Shown here piece after piece: positions 15,648 to 24,072 of a stretch of DNA of 64,000 bases. The notes under the pieces are model-generated. The model saw nothing but the letters and a program-made list of their open reading frames with translations. It was not told the origin of the DNA and ran no database searches. The DNA is from Pseudonocardia sp. MH-G8. GTDB lineage: Bacteria; Actinomycetota; Actinomycetes; Mycobacteriales; Pseudonocardiaceae. The DNA is taken from assembly GCF_002262885.1 (NCBI RefSeq), contig NZ_NKYF01000001.1:124001-188000 (forward strand), given 5' to 3'. Made by a program: the position numbers and the translations under genes. Position 1 is the first letter of the stretch; each line of letters begins with the position of its first letter.

Positions 15648-17000
15648 ATGACCGCAGATCAGCGGCGGGCATCTCCCTCCCACAGCCTGAAGCAGACGCG
15701 GCGTGCGGCCGCCGCGAGCTTGGGCGGGACGTTGCTCGAGTACTACGACTTCGCCATCTACGGGCTGGCCGCGGCCCTGGTCTTCGGACCGGTCTTCTTC
15801 CCCTCCGCCGATCCGACGGTGGGCGTGCTGGCGTCGTTCGCCACCTTCGGCGTGGGCTTCCTCGCCCGCCCGCTCGGCGGCATCGTCTTCGGCCACTTCG
15901 GTGACCGGCTGGGGCGCAAGAACGTCCTCGTCACGACGATGCTCATCATGGGCGTGTCGACGGTGCTGATCGGCTGCCTGCCCGGGTACGACTCGATCGG
16001 CCACTGGGGAGCGGTGCTGCTCGTCCTGCTCCGGCTCGCGCAGGGGTTCGCCTTCGGCGGCGAACAACCCGGGGCCGTCCTCCTCGTCGCCGAGCACGCG
16101 TCGGCGGGGCGCCGGGGGCTGTTCGCGTCGCTGCCCGGAGTGGGTGTGTCCTTCGGCCTGGTCCTCGGCAACCTCGCCTTCCTCGCCGTCAGCACCAGCA
16201 TGGACCCCGCAGCGATGCAGACGTGGGGCTGGCGGATCCCGTTCTGGGCGGGCGGCCTCCTGGTCGTCGTCGGGCTCCTGGTCAGGTTCGGGCTGGCCGA
16301 GACCCCGGACTTCGAGCGGAACAAGGCGAACGCCCAGGTGTCGGCCTCCCCGATCCGCGACGTCCTCCGCACCCACCCGACCCAGATCCTGCTCGCCGGC
16401 GGCGTACAGGCAGGCCAGGCGGTGGCGTCCTACATCACCGTCGTCTACAGCCTGGCGTACGCGCGCGAGCACGACGTGCCCTCCGCGCTGCCGCTGCTCG
16501 GGATCATCCTCAGCGGCGTGCTGCACCTCGCGCTCGTCCCCGCCGCGGGCGCGCTGTCCGACCGGTTCGGCCGGCTGCCCACGTACCTCGCGGGCGCGGT
16601 GTTCATCGCGGTCACCTCGTTGTTCTTCCTGCCCATGATCGCGACCGGCTCCGCGGTGCTCGTGCTCACCGCCTACCTGCTGATCTTCGGGGTCGGCTGG
16701 GCCGTCATCACGGGCGTCTACCCCGTGATGCTCGCCGAGGCGTTCGCCACGAAGGTCAGCTATTCGGGCCTGTCGCTGGGAATGCAGCTCGGGGTCGTCC
16801 TCGGCGGTCTGACACCGTTCGTCGCCACGCTCGTCGCGACGGCGCCGAACGGCCCGACGCTGCTCGGCATCGGCCTCTCGGTGGTCGCGCTGCTGTCCGC
16901 ATGGTGTGCCGCCGCGCTCGTCCGGCGCACGACACGGGCGGGCGGGGCCGCCACCACGGATCGACCCGTCGCGGTCGGGGTCGCCGACGCGAAGCCGTGA
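15648..17000 (+). CDS. MFS importer of the metabolite:H+ symporter (MHS) type
   Basis: A 450-residue permease with 12 predicted membrane segments. The MHS signatures are GGTLLEYYDFAIYGLAAAL at the N-terminus and GHFGDRLGRKNVLV in the 2-3 loop. Members import dicarboxylates, shikimate, aromatic acids or osmolytes by proton symport. ATG 15648 follows AAAGGAG. It closes the NTF2-VOC-MDR operon and likely brings in the organic acid degraded by this regulon. A paralogue of the same subfamily lies at 35389. Confidence 0.88.
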   Translation: MTADQRRASPSHSLKQTRRAAAASLGGTLLEYYDFAIYGLAAALVFGPVFFPSADPTVGVLASFATFGVGFLARPLGGIVFGHFGDRLGRKNVLVTTMLIMGVSTVLIGCLPGYDSIGHWGAVLLVLLRLAQGFAFGGEQPGAVLLVAEHASAGRRGLFASLPGVGVSFGLVLGNLAFLAVSTSMDPAAMQTWGWRIPFWAGGLLVVVGLLVRFGLAETPDFERNKANAQVSASPIRDVLRTHPTQILLAGGVQAGQAVASYITVVYSLAYAREHDVPSALPLLGIILSGVLHLALVPAAGALSDRFGRLPTYLAGAVFIAVTSLFFLPMIATGSAVLVLTAYLLIFGVGWAVITGVYPVMLAEAFATKVSYSGLSLGMQLGVVLGGLTPFVATLVATAPNGPTLLGIGLSVVALLSAWCAAALVRRTTRAGGAATTDRPVAVGVADAKP

Positions 17001-17029
17001 CGGTGGGCGGCGTGCACCGGGCCCGCATG

Positions 17030-17047
17030 GTTGGAGGCTGCTACAAC
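17030..17047. promoter_or_regulatory. 18-bp palindrome, copy 2 of 3
   Basis: GTTGGAGGCTGCTACAAC is the best match to GTTGNAG-N4-CTNCAAC. It is located 30 bp after the MFS stop codon, with no gene starting next to it. It may be a leftover promoter of a gene displaced by the repeat block. Confidence 0.5.
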
Positions 17048-17149
17048 TGGAGTGCGGCTGACCGCGGCGCCGGCGCCGCGAGCGGCGTGATCAGCAGATC
17101 GGCGCATCAGCGGCCACATCTGAGCGTGTTGCCGAACTGGGGCCCGCGG

Positions 17150-17450
17150 CCGCGCGATGGTGATCGCTGCGAGAAGCACCAGACGTCGCTGCGACAGCAC
17201 CCACGCACTCCTCGCACCGATCACCGGCCCTGATCGCAGCGAGAAGCACCAGCCGGCGCCGCAACAACACCCACGCACTCCTCGCACCAATCACCCGGCC
17301 CTGATCACTCCGACCCGTACGCCACCGTCGCCGCCCCCGCACCCAGGTACTGCTCGGATCGATCACCTGGCCGTGATCGCTCCGACATGTACGCCACCGT
17401 CGTCGCACCCGCACCCAGGTACTGATCAGACCGATCACCACGGACCACGT
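17150..17450 (+). repeat. Dispersed repeat, copy A: degenerate 70-72-bp units
   Basis: About four divergent units begin at 17198, 17268, 17340 and 17412 (CACCCACGCACT or CACCCAGGTACT), spaced 70, 72 and 72 bp. The head TGATCGCTGCGAGAAGCACC occurs at 17160 and again in part near 17231. Flanking sequence on both sides (17086-17160, 17455-17550) is homologous to the flanks of the array at 18.2 kb, so the whole block was duplicated. Confidence 0.75.
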
Positions 17451-17889
17451 CCCGACCGGCAGCGTCGAGCACGGGCGGATGGTCATGGCCGAAGATCGAC
17501 CACCATGTGCCCGTGATCGACGTAGCGCCCGCGGTGCGGGCCTGACCCCATCCGGCAACATGCCTCTTGCAGCCCATGTCCCGATCCCGCCCGATCATGA
17601 GAGGTGGACACCCCTCGAACGGCCCGATGATCATCGCGAGGGTGTGGATCGGGACCACCGCAAGGCGGGCACGAACCCAGCAGCGACGGGCTCGTCCAGG
17701 ACAGACCTGGGCCCGCGCCGGGGACGGCCGCCCACCCAGCCACGATATTCGGCAGTTCTGCCAACCCGGCCACCCCACCGACAGGCAGCAGCAGGGGAAA
17801 CCGGCCGACTACGCCGAAGACCAGGACCGGGGCGTGAGGCAATGGTCGCGAGCCGGGAACGGCGCGCCCACAGGAGATTCCACGACGAC

Positions 17890-17937
17890 GTAGACGTGAG
17901 AGGGGTTGGATCTTCCCCCAACCCCGCTCACGTCTAC
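17890..17937. repeat. Long hairpin 1
   Basis: An 11-bp stem GTAGACGTGAG/CTCACGTCTAC, one mismatch, then an 8-bp stem GGGGTTGG/CCAACCCC, with an 8-nt loop. The strand then continues TCATGCAACGGGC, which also follows hairpin 2. There is no T-tract; it could be a structured RNA element, a REP-like repeat or a bidirectional terminator. Confidence 0.65.
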
Positions 17938-18003
17938 CTGGTCATGCAACGGGCACGGAACGCGGAACCTAGGTCGTCCACGACCGCAGGATGCGCCACG
18001 AGC

Positions 18004-18049
18004 GAGACCTCAGCGGGGTTTGATCTCCAGCAGACCCCGCTCACGTCTC
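18004..18049. repeat. Long hairpin 2, related to hairpin 1
   Basis: The stem GAGAC/GTCTC plus AGCGGGGT/ACCCCGCT has a two-mismatch internal loop and a 14-nt terminal loop. The loop region and the trailing TCATGCAACGGGC match hairpin 1, 114 bp to the left, so the two are a tandem duplication in which both stems kept pairing while their sequences changed. Confidence 0.6.
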
Positions 18050-18159
18050 ATTGATCATGCAACGGGCGCGTTCCGAACCCCGAGGTGGCCGTGATCAGCG
18101 GAAATGGTGGGAGGTCGACAGATCGAGCGTGTGGCCGACCCGGGCCTCGGATGCCCGAT

Positions 18160-18610
18160 GATGATCGCTGCGAGAAGCACCTGACGTCGCCGCGGCAGCA
18201 CCCACGCACTGCTCGGACCGATCACCCGGCCCCGATCACCCCGACAAGTACGCCACCGTCGCAACACCCGCACCCACGCACTTCTCAGACCGATCACCCG
18301 GCCCCGATCACCCCGACAAGTACGCCACCGTCGCAACACCCGCACCCACGCACTTCTCAGACCGATCACCCGGCCCCGATCACCCCGACAAGTACGCCAC
18401 CGTCGCAACACCCGCACCCACGCACTTCTCAGACCGATCACCCGGCCCCGATCACCCCGACAAGTACGCCACCGTCGCAACACCCGCACCCACGCACTTC
18501 TCAGACCGATCACCCGGCCCCGATCACCCCGACAAGTACGCCAATGCCGCAGCGACTGCCCCCAGGTACTGCTCAGACCGATCACCGCGCGCCGCGTCCC
18601 GACCAGCAGC
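18160..18610 (+). repeat. 72-bp tandem repeat array, copy B
   Basis: Units start at 18199, 18271, 18343 and 18415 and are exactly 72 bp; a fifth (18487) is intact for about 57 bp, and a sixth is divergent. Units 18271-18486 look identical. Each unit has the order CACCCACGCACTTCTCAG, CCGATCACCCGGCCCCGATC, CCGACAAGTACGCCACCGTC. Near-perfect identity implies recent expansion. A 72-bp unit keeps a 24-codon phase, which creates spurious ORFs on both strands. Confidence 0.85.
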
Positions 18611-18941
18611 GCCGACCATGGGCGGACGGTCGTGATCGCCGATCGACCGGCCACCGTGGGCCGTGATCGACGCAGCGTCCGCGGTGCGGGCCGTGACCGA
18701 TTCGACAACGGGCTCATCTGGCCGCCCCCGCACCAGACCGCCGATCACGCCCCTCGGACCCCGGACTTGATCATCGGACGGGTGCACACACGGCCAGATA
18801 TGGCCGCCCCGGCACCGAGGCCGTGATCATGCCGGTGACACCGCACTGGGCCAGGTCACACACCCCGTCCACCCCCATCGACGCCCGCAGCCACCCAGCC
18901 CCTTGCGGAACAAGGGCGGCTCTTGCCGTGACCGGGCGGAT

Positions 18942-20123
18942 TCATGTCGTCTCGTCCGGCTCCGCGGCGAGGGCCCAGGCCACCTCGAGCAACGTATCCG
19001 TGGAATCCAGGTTCGCCCCGGTGATCTCGGTGAAGCGCGCGAGCCGGTAGCGGAGGGTGTTCTGGTGGACGACCAGTGCCTCGGAGGCGCGAGCCACGTT
19101 CTTGTCCGCGCTCACGTAGGCGCGGATGCTGCGCCAGATGAGCGCGCCGAAATCGCCCATCGAGTCGAGCGGCGCTCGGTAGCGGCGCAGCAGGAGAGCG
19201 GTGACGGCGTCGTCCCGGTCGACCGCGAGCAGCCAGCCGATGTCCTCGATCCTGCGCCGGCCGCGAACGCCATGGCGCCCCATCCAGTCGTAGATGCGTG
19301 TCGCGAGCTCGAACGAGCCCGCGACCTCGGGCAGCGGTGCCGCGGGGCCGAGCGCGACGACGTCCTCGGGTGCCAGCACGCCGACGGGACCGGACAGCAA
19401 GCCGAAGCAGTACCCGTCGGCGACCACGACCAGATCGGTGGCCCGCGTCTCCAGGCGACGCCGCAGCGTCTCCACGGACGCGCCCGGCGCGGTGCCCGCC
19501 TTCACCGCGAGGTACTCGATGGTGGTGTCGAGGCCGAGCTCCTCCCCCCGCGCGTGCACCTCGGGAACCGGTAATCCTCCGGAGAGGACCTTCTCCAGGA
19601 ATTCCGCACGCAGCTGGGAATGCCGCAGCGCACCGGTGAGCTGCCGGCTCCGGAAGAGCGCGGTCATCTGATTCGTCATCAGGTCGCTCAGTTGCCAGAG
19701 GATGCGGACGGCGCTGAGAACCTCGGCCGCGTCGACGCCCCGTTCGGCCGCGATCTCGATGAACCGTTCCTGGATGACGCCGATCGACTGGCGCCAGCCC
19801 TGGATCCCGTCCTCGACCCGCAGGCCCTGCCCGAGGCGCTCGTCGACCCGGATGGTCAGGGCCTCGACGTCGCGCTCGTCGACGACGGGCGACCCGGCGA
19901 GAAGCGAGTGGCGGACGGTCTCCAGGTTCATCCGGACCGAGGCCTCGATCGCGCTGCGCGGCACCACCGCGTACGGCGGCCGCTGCTCGTCGCCGTTCGC
20001 AACGGTCCGTACGACGAGTTCGTCGACGTCGTCCATCAGCCTCGCCACGCTGTCGCGAAACGATTGCCCCGCGGAACGGCTGCGCAATTCTGATGGTTCC
20101 AATCCGGCCTCCTGCAACCGCAT
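18942..20123 (-). CDS. PucR/CdaR-family transcriptional regulator
   Basis: A 393-residue regulator. A sensory N-terminal region (to about residue 170) and a GGDEF-related middle domain precede the C-terminal PucR helix-turn-helix (VARASEALVVHQNTLRYRLARFTEITG-like block near residue 350, recognition part VHQNTLRYRLARF). ATG 20123 is chosen over TTG 20150, because the latter would place the palindrome at 20134 inside the coding region. It is divergent from the acyl-CoA ligase operon and probably its activator, responding to an aromatic acid or CoA ester. Family confident, effector unknown. Confidence 0.85.
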   Translation of the reverse strand: MRLQEAGLEPSELRSRSAGQSFRDSVARLMDDVDELVVRTVANGDEQRPPYAVVPRSAIEASVRMNLETVRHSLLAGSPVVDERDVEALTIRVDERLGQGLRVEDGIQGWRQSIGVIQERFIEIAAERGVDAAEVLSAVRILWQLSDLMTNQMTALFRSRQLTGALRHSQLRAEFLEKVLSGGLPVPEVHARGEELGLDTTIEYLAVKAGTAPGASVETLRRRLETRATDLVVVADGYCFGLLSGPVGVLAPEDVVALGPAAPLPEVAGSFELATRIYDWMGRHGVRGRRRIEDIGWLLAVDRDDAVTALLLRRYRAPLDSMGDFGALIWRSIRAYVSADKNVARASEALVVHQNTLRYRLARFTEITGANLDSTDTLLEVAWALAAEPDETT

Positions 20124-20133
20124 TCTGCCAGAC

Positions 20134-20151
20134 GTTGTAGCGGCCTCCAAT
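20134..20151. promoter_or_regulatory. 18-bp palindrome, copy 3 of 3
   Basis: GTTGTAGCGGCCTCCAAT matches GTTGNAG-N4-CTNCAAC except for the last base. It lies between the PucR start (10 bp away) and the ligase operon start (98 bp away), the classic place for an autoregulatory operator. On the minus strand its TACAAC could double as a -10-like element for PucR. Confidence 0.6.
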
Positions 20152-20249
20152 CACGGTCGCCGACGGTTGGGGCGCTCGCCGTAGAAGCGGGGGCGGCCGC
20201 GCTGAACCATCGAGCCGTTGGAACACCAGGTCGACGAGAGGCGCCGGGC

Positions 20250-21803
20250 GTGAGGATCACCGAGTTCTTCGATCGCGGGCTCCGCCAGAACCCGGACGGT
20301 CCGGCGTACATCATGGACGGGCGCCGGTGGACCTACCGCGAGGCGTACGCCTTGTCCTGCCGGGTGGCGCAGGGCCTGAGCGCCGCGCTGGAGCCGGGCA
20401 CGAAGGTCGCCGTCCTGTCGCCGAACCACCCCGAGGCCTGGATCTGCGTGATCGGCAGCTGGCGGGCCGGGATGGTCTGGGTGCCGCTGAACCCCGCCAT
20501 GCCGCAGGAGGAGACGGCCGAGCTCGCCGCGGCCTTCGACTGCGAGGCGATCTTCTACCACTCGTCGATGGCAGGCGTGGTGGAGTCGCTCCGGGACCGG
20601 TCGCCCGGTCTCCGGTTGGCCGTGTGCCTCGACCAGGAGCTGGCGGACGGTCCTGAACTGCACCGCTGGTGCGGCGCCCACCCCGCCGAGCCCCCGGACG
20701 TCCGCACCGCGATCGACGACATCGTCGCGATCCCGCCGACGGGTGGGACGACGGGCAGACCCAAGGGTGTGATGAGCACCCATCGCAACTTCCACACGTC
20801 CACCGCTCACCTGCTGATGCTGCTGAACTACGAGGCCCGGCAGCCGATCGTCAACCTCGCCGCGGCGCCGATGACACACACCAGCGGGCTGCTCAGCCTG
20901 CCGGCGACGGCACGCGGCGGCACGGTCGTGGTCCTGGAGAAGGCCGACCACACGGTGCTCGCCGACGTGATCGAGCAGTACGGCGTCACCGAGATGTTCC
21001 TGCCCCCGACGGTGATCTACCGCTGGCTCGACCACCTGGAGGGCCAGCAGCGCGACTTCTCGTCGCTGCGCTACCTGATCCACGCCTCCGCGCCGATGTC
21101 GGTCGAGCGGCTCAGACAGGCCATCGACGTCTTCGGGCCCGTGATGACGGCCGCGTACGGCCAGACGGAGTCGCCGGGAACCATCGCGCTGATGCGGTGT
21201 GCGGAGCTCTTCGCTCCGGACGGCAGCCTCGACGAGACGCGGCTCGCCTCCTGCGGCCGGCCGACCCCGCTCCTCTCCTTCGAGATCCGCGACGACGAGG
21301 GCAACGCCGTGCCCTGCGGGACGGCGGGCGAGATCTGCGTGCGCGGGGACACGGTCATGGCGGGCTACCACGCCCAGCCCGAGCAGACGGCGGAGACGGT
21401 GGTCGACGGCTGGCTGCACACCGGCGACATCGGCCGGCTCGACGCCGACGGCTACCTGTTCATCACCGACCGGAAGAAGGACATGATCATCTCGGGCGGG
21501 TTCAACGTGTACCCGAGCGAGGTGGAACAGGTCCTGTGGAGCCACCCCGCGGTAGGCGACTGCGCCGTCGTCGGCATCCCGCATCCGGACTGGGGTGAAG
21601 CGGTGACCGGCGTGGTCGAGCTGCGACCCGGGGCCGACGTCGCCCCCGAGGAGCTCGTCGCGTGGTGCCGCGAGCGGCTGGGTGGGATCCGGGCTCCGAA
21701 GCGCATCGACCTCGTCGGGGAGCTGCCGCGCAGCCCCAACGGGAAGGTCCTCAAGAACCGCGTGCGCGAGCCGTACTGGCGTGGAGTCGACCGGCGGATC
21801 TGA
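20250..21803 (+). CDS. Acyl-CoA synthetase (AMP-forming)
   Basis: A 517-residue acyl/aryl-CoA ligase of the ANL superfamily. The ATP loop is PPTGGTTGRPKGVM near residue 165, YGQTESPG (motif A5) near 298, GDIGRLDADGYLFITDRKKD near 395 and the catalytic lysine in SPNGKVLKNRV near 502. It starts at GTG 20250 after GAGAGG. It is first in an operon with a hydrolase, a crotonase, a cupin dioxygenase and a Zn alcohol dehydrogenase, and is divergent from PucR. It most likely activates the pathway carboxylate to its CoA thioester. Confidence 0.9.
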   Translation: MRITEFFDRGLRQNPDGPAYIMDGRRWTYREAYALSCRVAQGLSAALEPGTKVAVLSPNHPEAWICVIGSWRAGMVWVPLNPAMPQEETAELAAAFDCEAIFYHSSMAGVVESLRDRSPGLRLAVCLDQELADGPELHRWCGAHPAEPPDVRTAIDDIVAIPPTGGTTGRPKGVMSTHRNFHTSTAHLLMLLNYEARQPIVNLAAAPMTHTSGLLSLPATARGGTVVVLEKADHTVLADVIEQYGVTEMFLPPTVIYRWLDHLEGQQRDFSSLRYLIHASAPMSVERLRQAIDVFGPVMTAAYGQTESPGTIALMRCAELFAPDGSLDETRLASCGRPTPLLSFEIRDDEGNAVPCGTAGEICVRGDTVMAGYHAQPEQTAETVVDGWLHTGDIGRLDADGYLFITDRKKDMIISGGFNVYPSEVEQVLWSHPAVGDCAVVGIPHPDWGEAVTGVVELRPGADVAPEELVAWCRERLGGIRAPKRIDLVGELPRSPNGKVLKNRVREPYWRGVDRRI

Positions 21804-21860
21804 CGGCCGGGGATCATCGATCCGGTCCGCAGGATCCACGACGCACGCTCGAGGAGCACG

Positions 21861-22739
21861 ATGTTGTTGTCCCAGCCCATCGACGACTTCCGCCTCGCCT
21901 ACGACCGGCACGGCGACCCCGCCGGGTCCCCCGTCCTGCTGCTGCACGGCTGGCCGGGTGACCGGACCGACCACGCGGCCGTGGCGCAGCGGCTCGCCGG
22001 CACCGGGCACGACGTCGTCGTACCGGACCTGCGTGGGTTCGGGCAGTCCGACAAGCACGACCGGGATCCCGCCGGGCACTACGGCGCCCCCGCCCAGGCG
22101 CGCAGCGCGGCCGGGCTGCTCGACGAGCTGGGGGTCTCGCAGGCCGTCATCGGCGGTTACGACATCGGCGGCCGCGTCGCCCAGCAGCTCGCCGTCGACC
22201 GGCCGGACCTGGTGCGCGCCCTGGTGATCTCCCCGCCGGCGCCCGGCGTCGGGCGGCGGATCCTCGACGAGGCTCCGATGCGCGAGTTCTGGTACCAGCC
22301 CTTCCACCAGCTCGAACTCGCCCGCGAGCTGATCGACGGCGACGTGGGCCGCGCGCGGGCCTACCTGAAGCACTTCTGGTCGCGCTGGTCCGGCCCGGAC
22401 CACACCGTCGACGACGAACGCCTCGACCACCTCGCCGCCGCCTACGGCGCTCCCGGGGCGTTCGTCGCGTCGATCGGCTGGTACCGCGCGGCGAGCGGGA
22501 TGGTCGCCCGCGCGCTCGCCGAGACCGAGCCGGACCCCGCCGACCGGATCGCCGTCCCGACGACGTTCCTGTGGCCCGAGCACGACCCGCTCTTCCCCCG
22601 CGCGTGGTCCGACCGGCTCGACGCCTTCTTCGCGGACGTGACGGTGGTGCCCGTGGACGGGGTCGGGCACTTCGTGCCCGTGGAGGCACCCGAGATCTTC
22701 GCCGACACGATCGCCGCGGTCGCGGCACGACCACGATGA
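21861..22739 (+). CDS. Alpha/beta hydrolase with aspartate nucleophile (epoxide hydrolase/dehalogenase-like)
   Basis: A 292-residue alpha/beta hydrolase. The oxyanion motif HGWPG is at residues 29-33. The nucleophile elbow reads GGYDIGGR with Asp101 in place of serine; an acid lies in WPEHDPLFPR and the catalytic His in GVGHFVPVEAP. An Asp nucleophile is typical of epoxide hydrolases and haloalkane/haloacetate dehalogenases, not esterases. A good ribosome site (GAGGAG) precedes ATG 21861. In the operon it could open an epoxide or remove a halide before or after CoA activation. Confidence 0.82.
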   Translation: MLLSQPIDDFRLAYDRHGDPAGSPVLLLHGWPGDRTDHAAVAQRLAGTGHDVVVPDLRGFGQSDKHDRDPAGHYGAPAQARSAAGLLDELGVSQAVIGGYDIGGRVAQQLAVDRPDLVRALVISPPAPGVGRRILDEAPMREFWYQPFHQLELARELIDGDVGRARAYLKHFWSRWSGPDHTVDDERLDHLAAAYGAPGAFVASIGWYRAASGMVARALAETEPDPADRIAVPTTFLWPEHDPLFPRAWSDRLDAFFADVTVVPVDGVGHFVPVEAPEIFADTIAAVAARPR

Positions 22740-22751
22740 CAGGAGCAGCAG

Positions 22752-23543
22752 ATGTACAGCGACTACGAGTTCCTCCAGGTGGAGCCGGGGGCGGATCGGG
22801 TCCTCCGCATCACCATGAACCGCCCCGAGAAGCTGAACGCGTCCGGCGAGATCGGGCACGCCGAGCAGGGCCGCATCTGGCGTGAGTTCGACGCCGACCC
22901 GGAGATGAACGTCGCCCTGATCACCGGCGCGGGACGTGCCTTCTGCGCGGGGGGTGACATCAAGGAGGGCAACGGGCCCCTCCCCGTCGACACGCGCGAC
23001 GGCCGCACCCTGGTGCGCAGCATCATCGCGTGCCGCAAGCCGATCGTCTCCGCCATCAACGGGGTCGCGGTCGGCGGAGGCCTGGCGATCGCGCTGCTCG
23101 CGGACATCTCGATCGCCAGCGAGCGAGCGGTGCTCATCGACGGCCACGTCAGGCTCGGTCTCGCGGCCGGCGACCACGCCGCCCTCGTGTGGCCCCTCGC
23201 GATCGGCATGGCCCGCGCGAAGTACCACCTCCTGCTGGGCAACCGGATCACCGGCCGGGAAGCCGCCGAGATCGGGCTGGTCGGCAGGTGCGTCCCCCAC
23301 GAGGACCTCATGTCGACCGCGAACGAGGCCGCGATGCAGCTCGCCAAGGGCCCGCAGTTCGCCATCCAGGGCACCAAGGCGGCGTTGAACGACTGGTACC
23401 TGCACAACATGGGTATCTTCGAGCACTCGCTCTACGTCGAGGCCCACAGCGCGACGCTGCCGGACGCCGAGGCCGGGATCCGTGCGGTGCGCGAGGGCAC
23501 CGAACCCGTGTTCCCCGGGGCCGTCGGCTCCGACAGGTACTAG
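22752..23543 (+). CDS. Crotonase-family protein (enoyl-CoA hydratase/isomerase-like) with altered catalytic positions
   Basis: A 263-residue crotonase fold protein. The oxyanion-hole segments are GRAFCAGGDIKEG and NGVAVGGGLAIAL. By eye, neither of the two glutamates of classical hydratases is present: GGGLAIAL replaces GGG(C)EL, and IDGHVRLG replaces the second. It may therefore be an isomerase, hydrolase or ring-cleaving crotonase and not a hydratase. It is 12 bp after the hydrolase gene and 23 bp before the cupin gene. Confidence 0.85.
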   Translation: MYSDYEFLQVEPGADRVLRITMNRPEKLNASGEIGHAEQGRIWREFDADPEMNVALITGAGRAFCAGGDIKEGNGPLPVDTRDGRTLVRSIIACRKPIVSAINGVAVGGGLAIALLADISIASERAVLIDGHVRLGLAAGDHAALVWPLAIGMARAKYHLLLGNRITGREAAEIGLVGRCVPHEDLMSTANEAAMQLAKGPQFAIQGTKAALNDWYLHNMGIFEHSLYVEAHSATLPDAEAGIRAVREGTEPVFPGAVGSDRY

Positions 23544-23566
23544 GACGAGAGAACAGGAAATCGCAC

Positions 23567-24055
23567 ATGCAGCCGATCGCCGTCTCGACCGACATCCCGC
23601 TGGAGATCGCCGTCGACGCGATCCCGGACGACGACCGGGTGTGGGTCCCGCAGGCCCCGGGCGTCTTCTTCCGCCCGCTGTTCATCAACACCGTGACCGG
23701 CCAGTGGTGCAACCTGCTCAAGGTGACCAAGTCGGGCATCGTCTCCCGCCACCGGCATCCCGGCATCGTCGTCGGGTACGTCATCGCGGGCGAGTGGAAG
23801 TACGACGAGCACGACTGGACGGCGCGCACCGGTGGGTTCGTCTACGAGCCGCCCGGCGAGATCCACACCCTGCGGGTCCCCGACCACTGCCAGGAGATGA
23901 TCACCTTCTTCAACATCAGCGGCGCGATGATCTACCTCGACGAGGACGGCCGCCAGGTCGGCTACGAGGACGCCTTCACCAAGTTGGACATGTGCCGCGC
24001 CCACTACGCGGCGAACGGCCTGGGCGCCGACTACGTCGACCAGTTCCGACGCTGA
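23567..24055 (+). CDS. Cupin dioxygenase related to 2,4'-dihydroxyacetophenone dioxygenase
   Basis: A 162-residue single-domain cupin. The motif SRHRHPGIVVGYVIAGEWKYDEHDW gives histidine and glutamate/aspartate metal ligands near residues 62-80, and PGEIHTLRVP supplies the second cupin-motif histidine near 98. Overall sequence and length fit the DAD family, where iron-dependent enzymes cleave the bond between carbonyl and hydroxymethyl of aryl ketones to give two acids. ATG 23567 follows AGGAAA. It is the best clue to the chemistry of this operon, but the substrate is still inferred. Confidence 0.75.
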   Translation: MQPIAVSTDIPLEIAVDAIPDDDRVWVPQAPGVFFRPLFINTVTGQWCNLLKVTKSGIVSRHRHPGIVVGYVIAGEWKYDEHDWTARTGGFVYEPPGEIHTLRVPDHCQEMITFFNISGAMIYLDEDGRQVGYEDAFTKLDMCRAHYAANGLGADYVDQFRR

Positions 24056-24072
24056 CCCGAGGAGCTCTGACC

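Larger units (their letters stand above)
17001..18941. other. 1.9-kb gene-free block of repeats and hairpins
   Basis: No convincing gene is present between the MFS and PucR genes. The block holds a palindrome (17030), two related repeat arrays with matching flanks (about 17086-17550 and 18090-18705), and two hairpins. Open frames exist on both strands because the repeat length is a multiple of three and stops are rare, but they have no homologous look, no ribosome sites, and read equally well in opposite strands. Confidence 0.7.

Noticed and set aside
18160..18610. Possible CRISPR array.
   Set aside because: The 72-bp units are contiguous near-identical tandem repeats with no unique spacers and no cas genes nearby.
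18055..18717. Long ORFs on both strands through the 72-bp array (about 190-220 codons with 24-residue repeats).
   Set aside because: They arise because the unit is a multiple of three without stops; both strands are equally open, there are no ribosome sites, and the DNA repeats also occur in other phases elsewhere.
20151..23447. A 1098-codon minus-strand ORF opposite the ligase-hydrolase-crotonase genes.
   Set aside because: It is an antisense shadow produced by high G+C; the plus-strand genes have clear motifs and ribosome sites, while this translation is rich in Arg/Asp/His/Val and has no domains.
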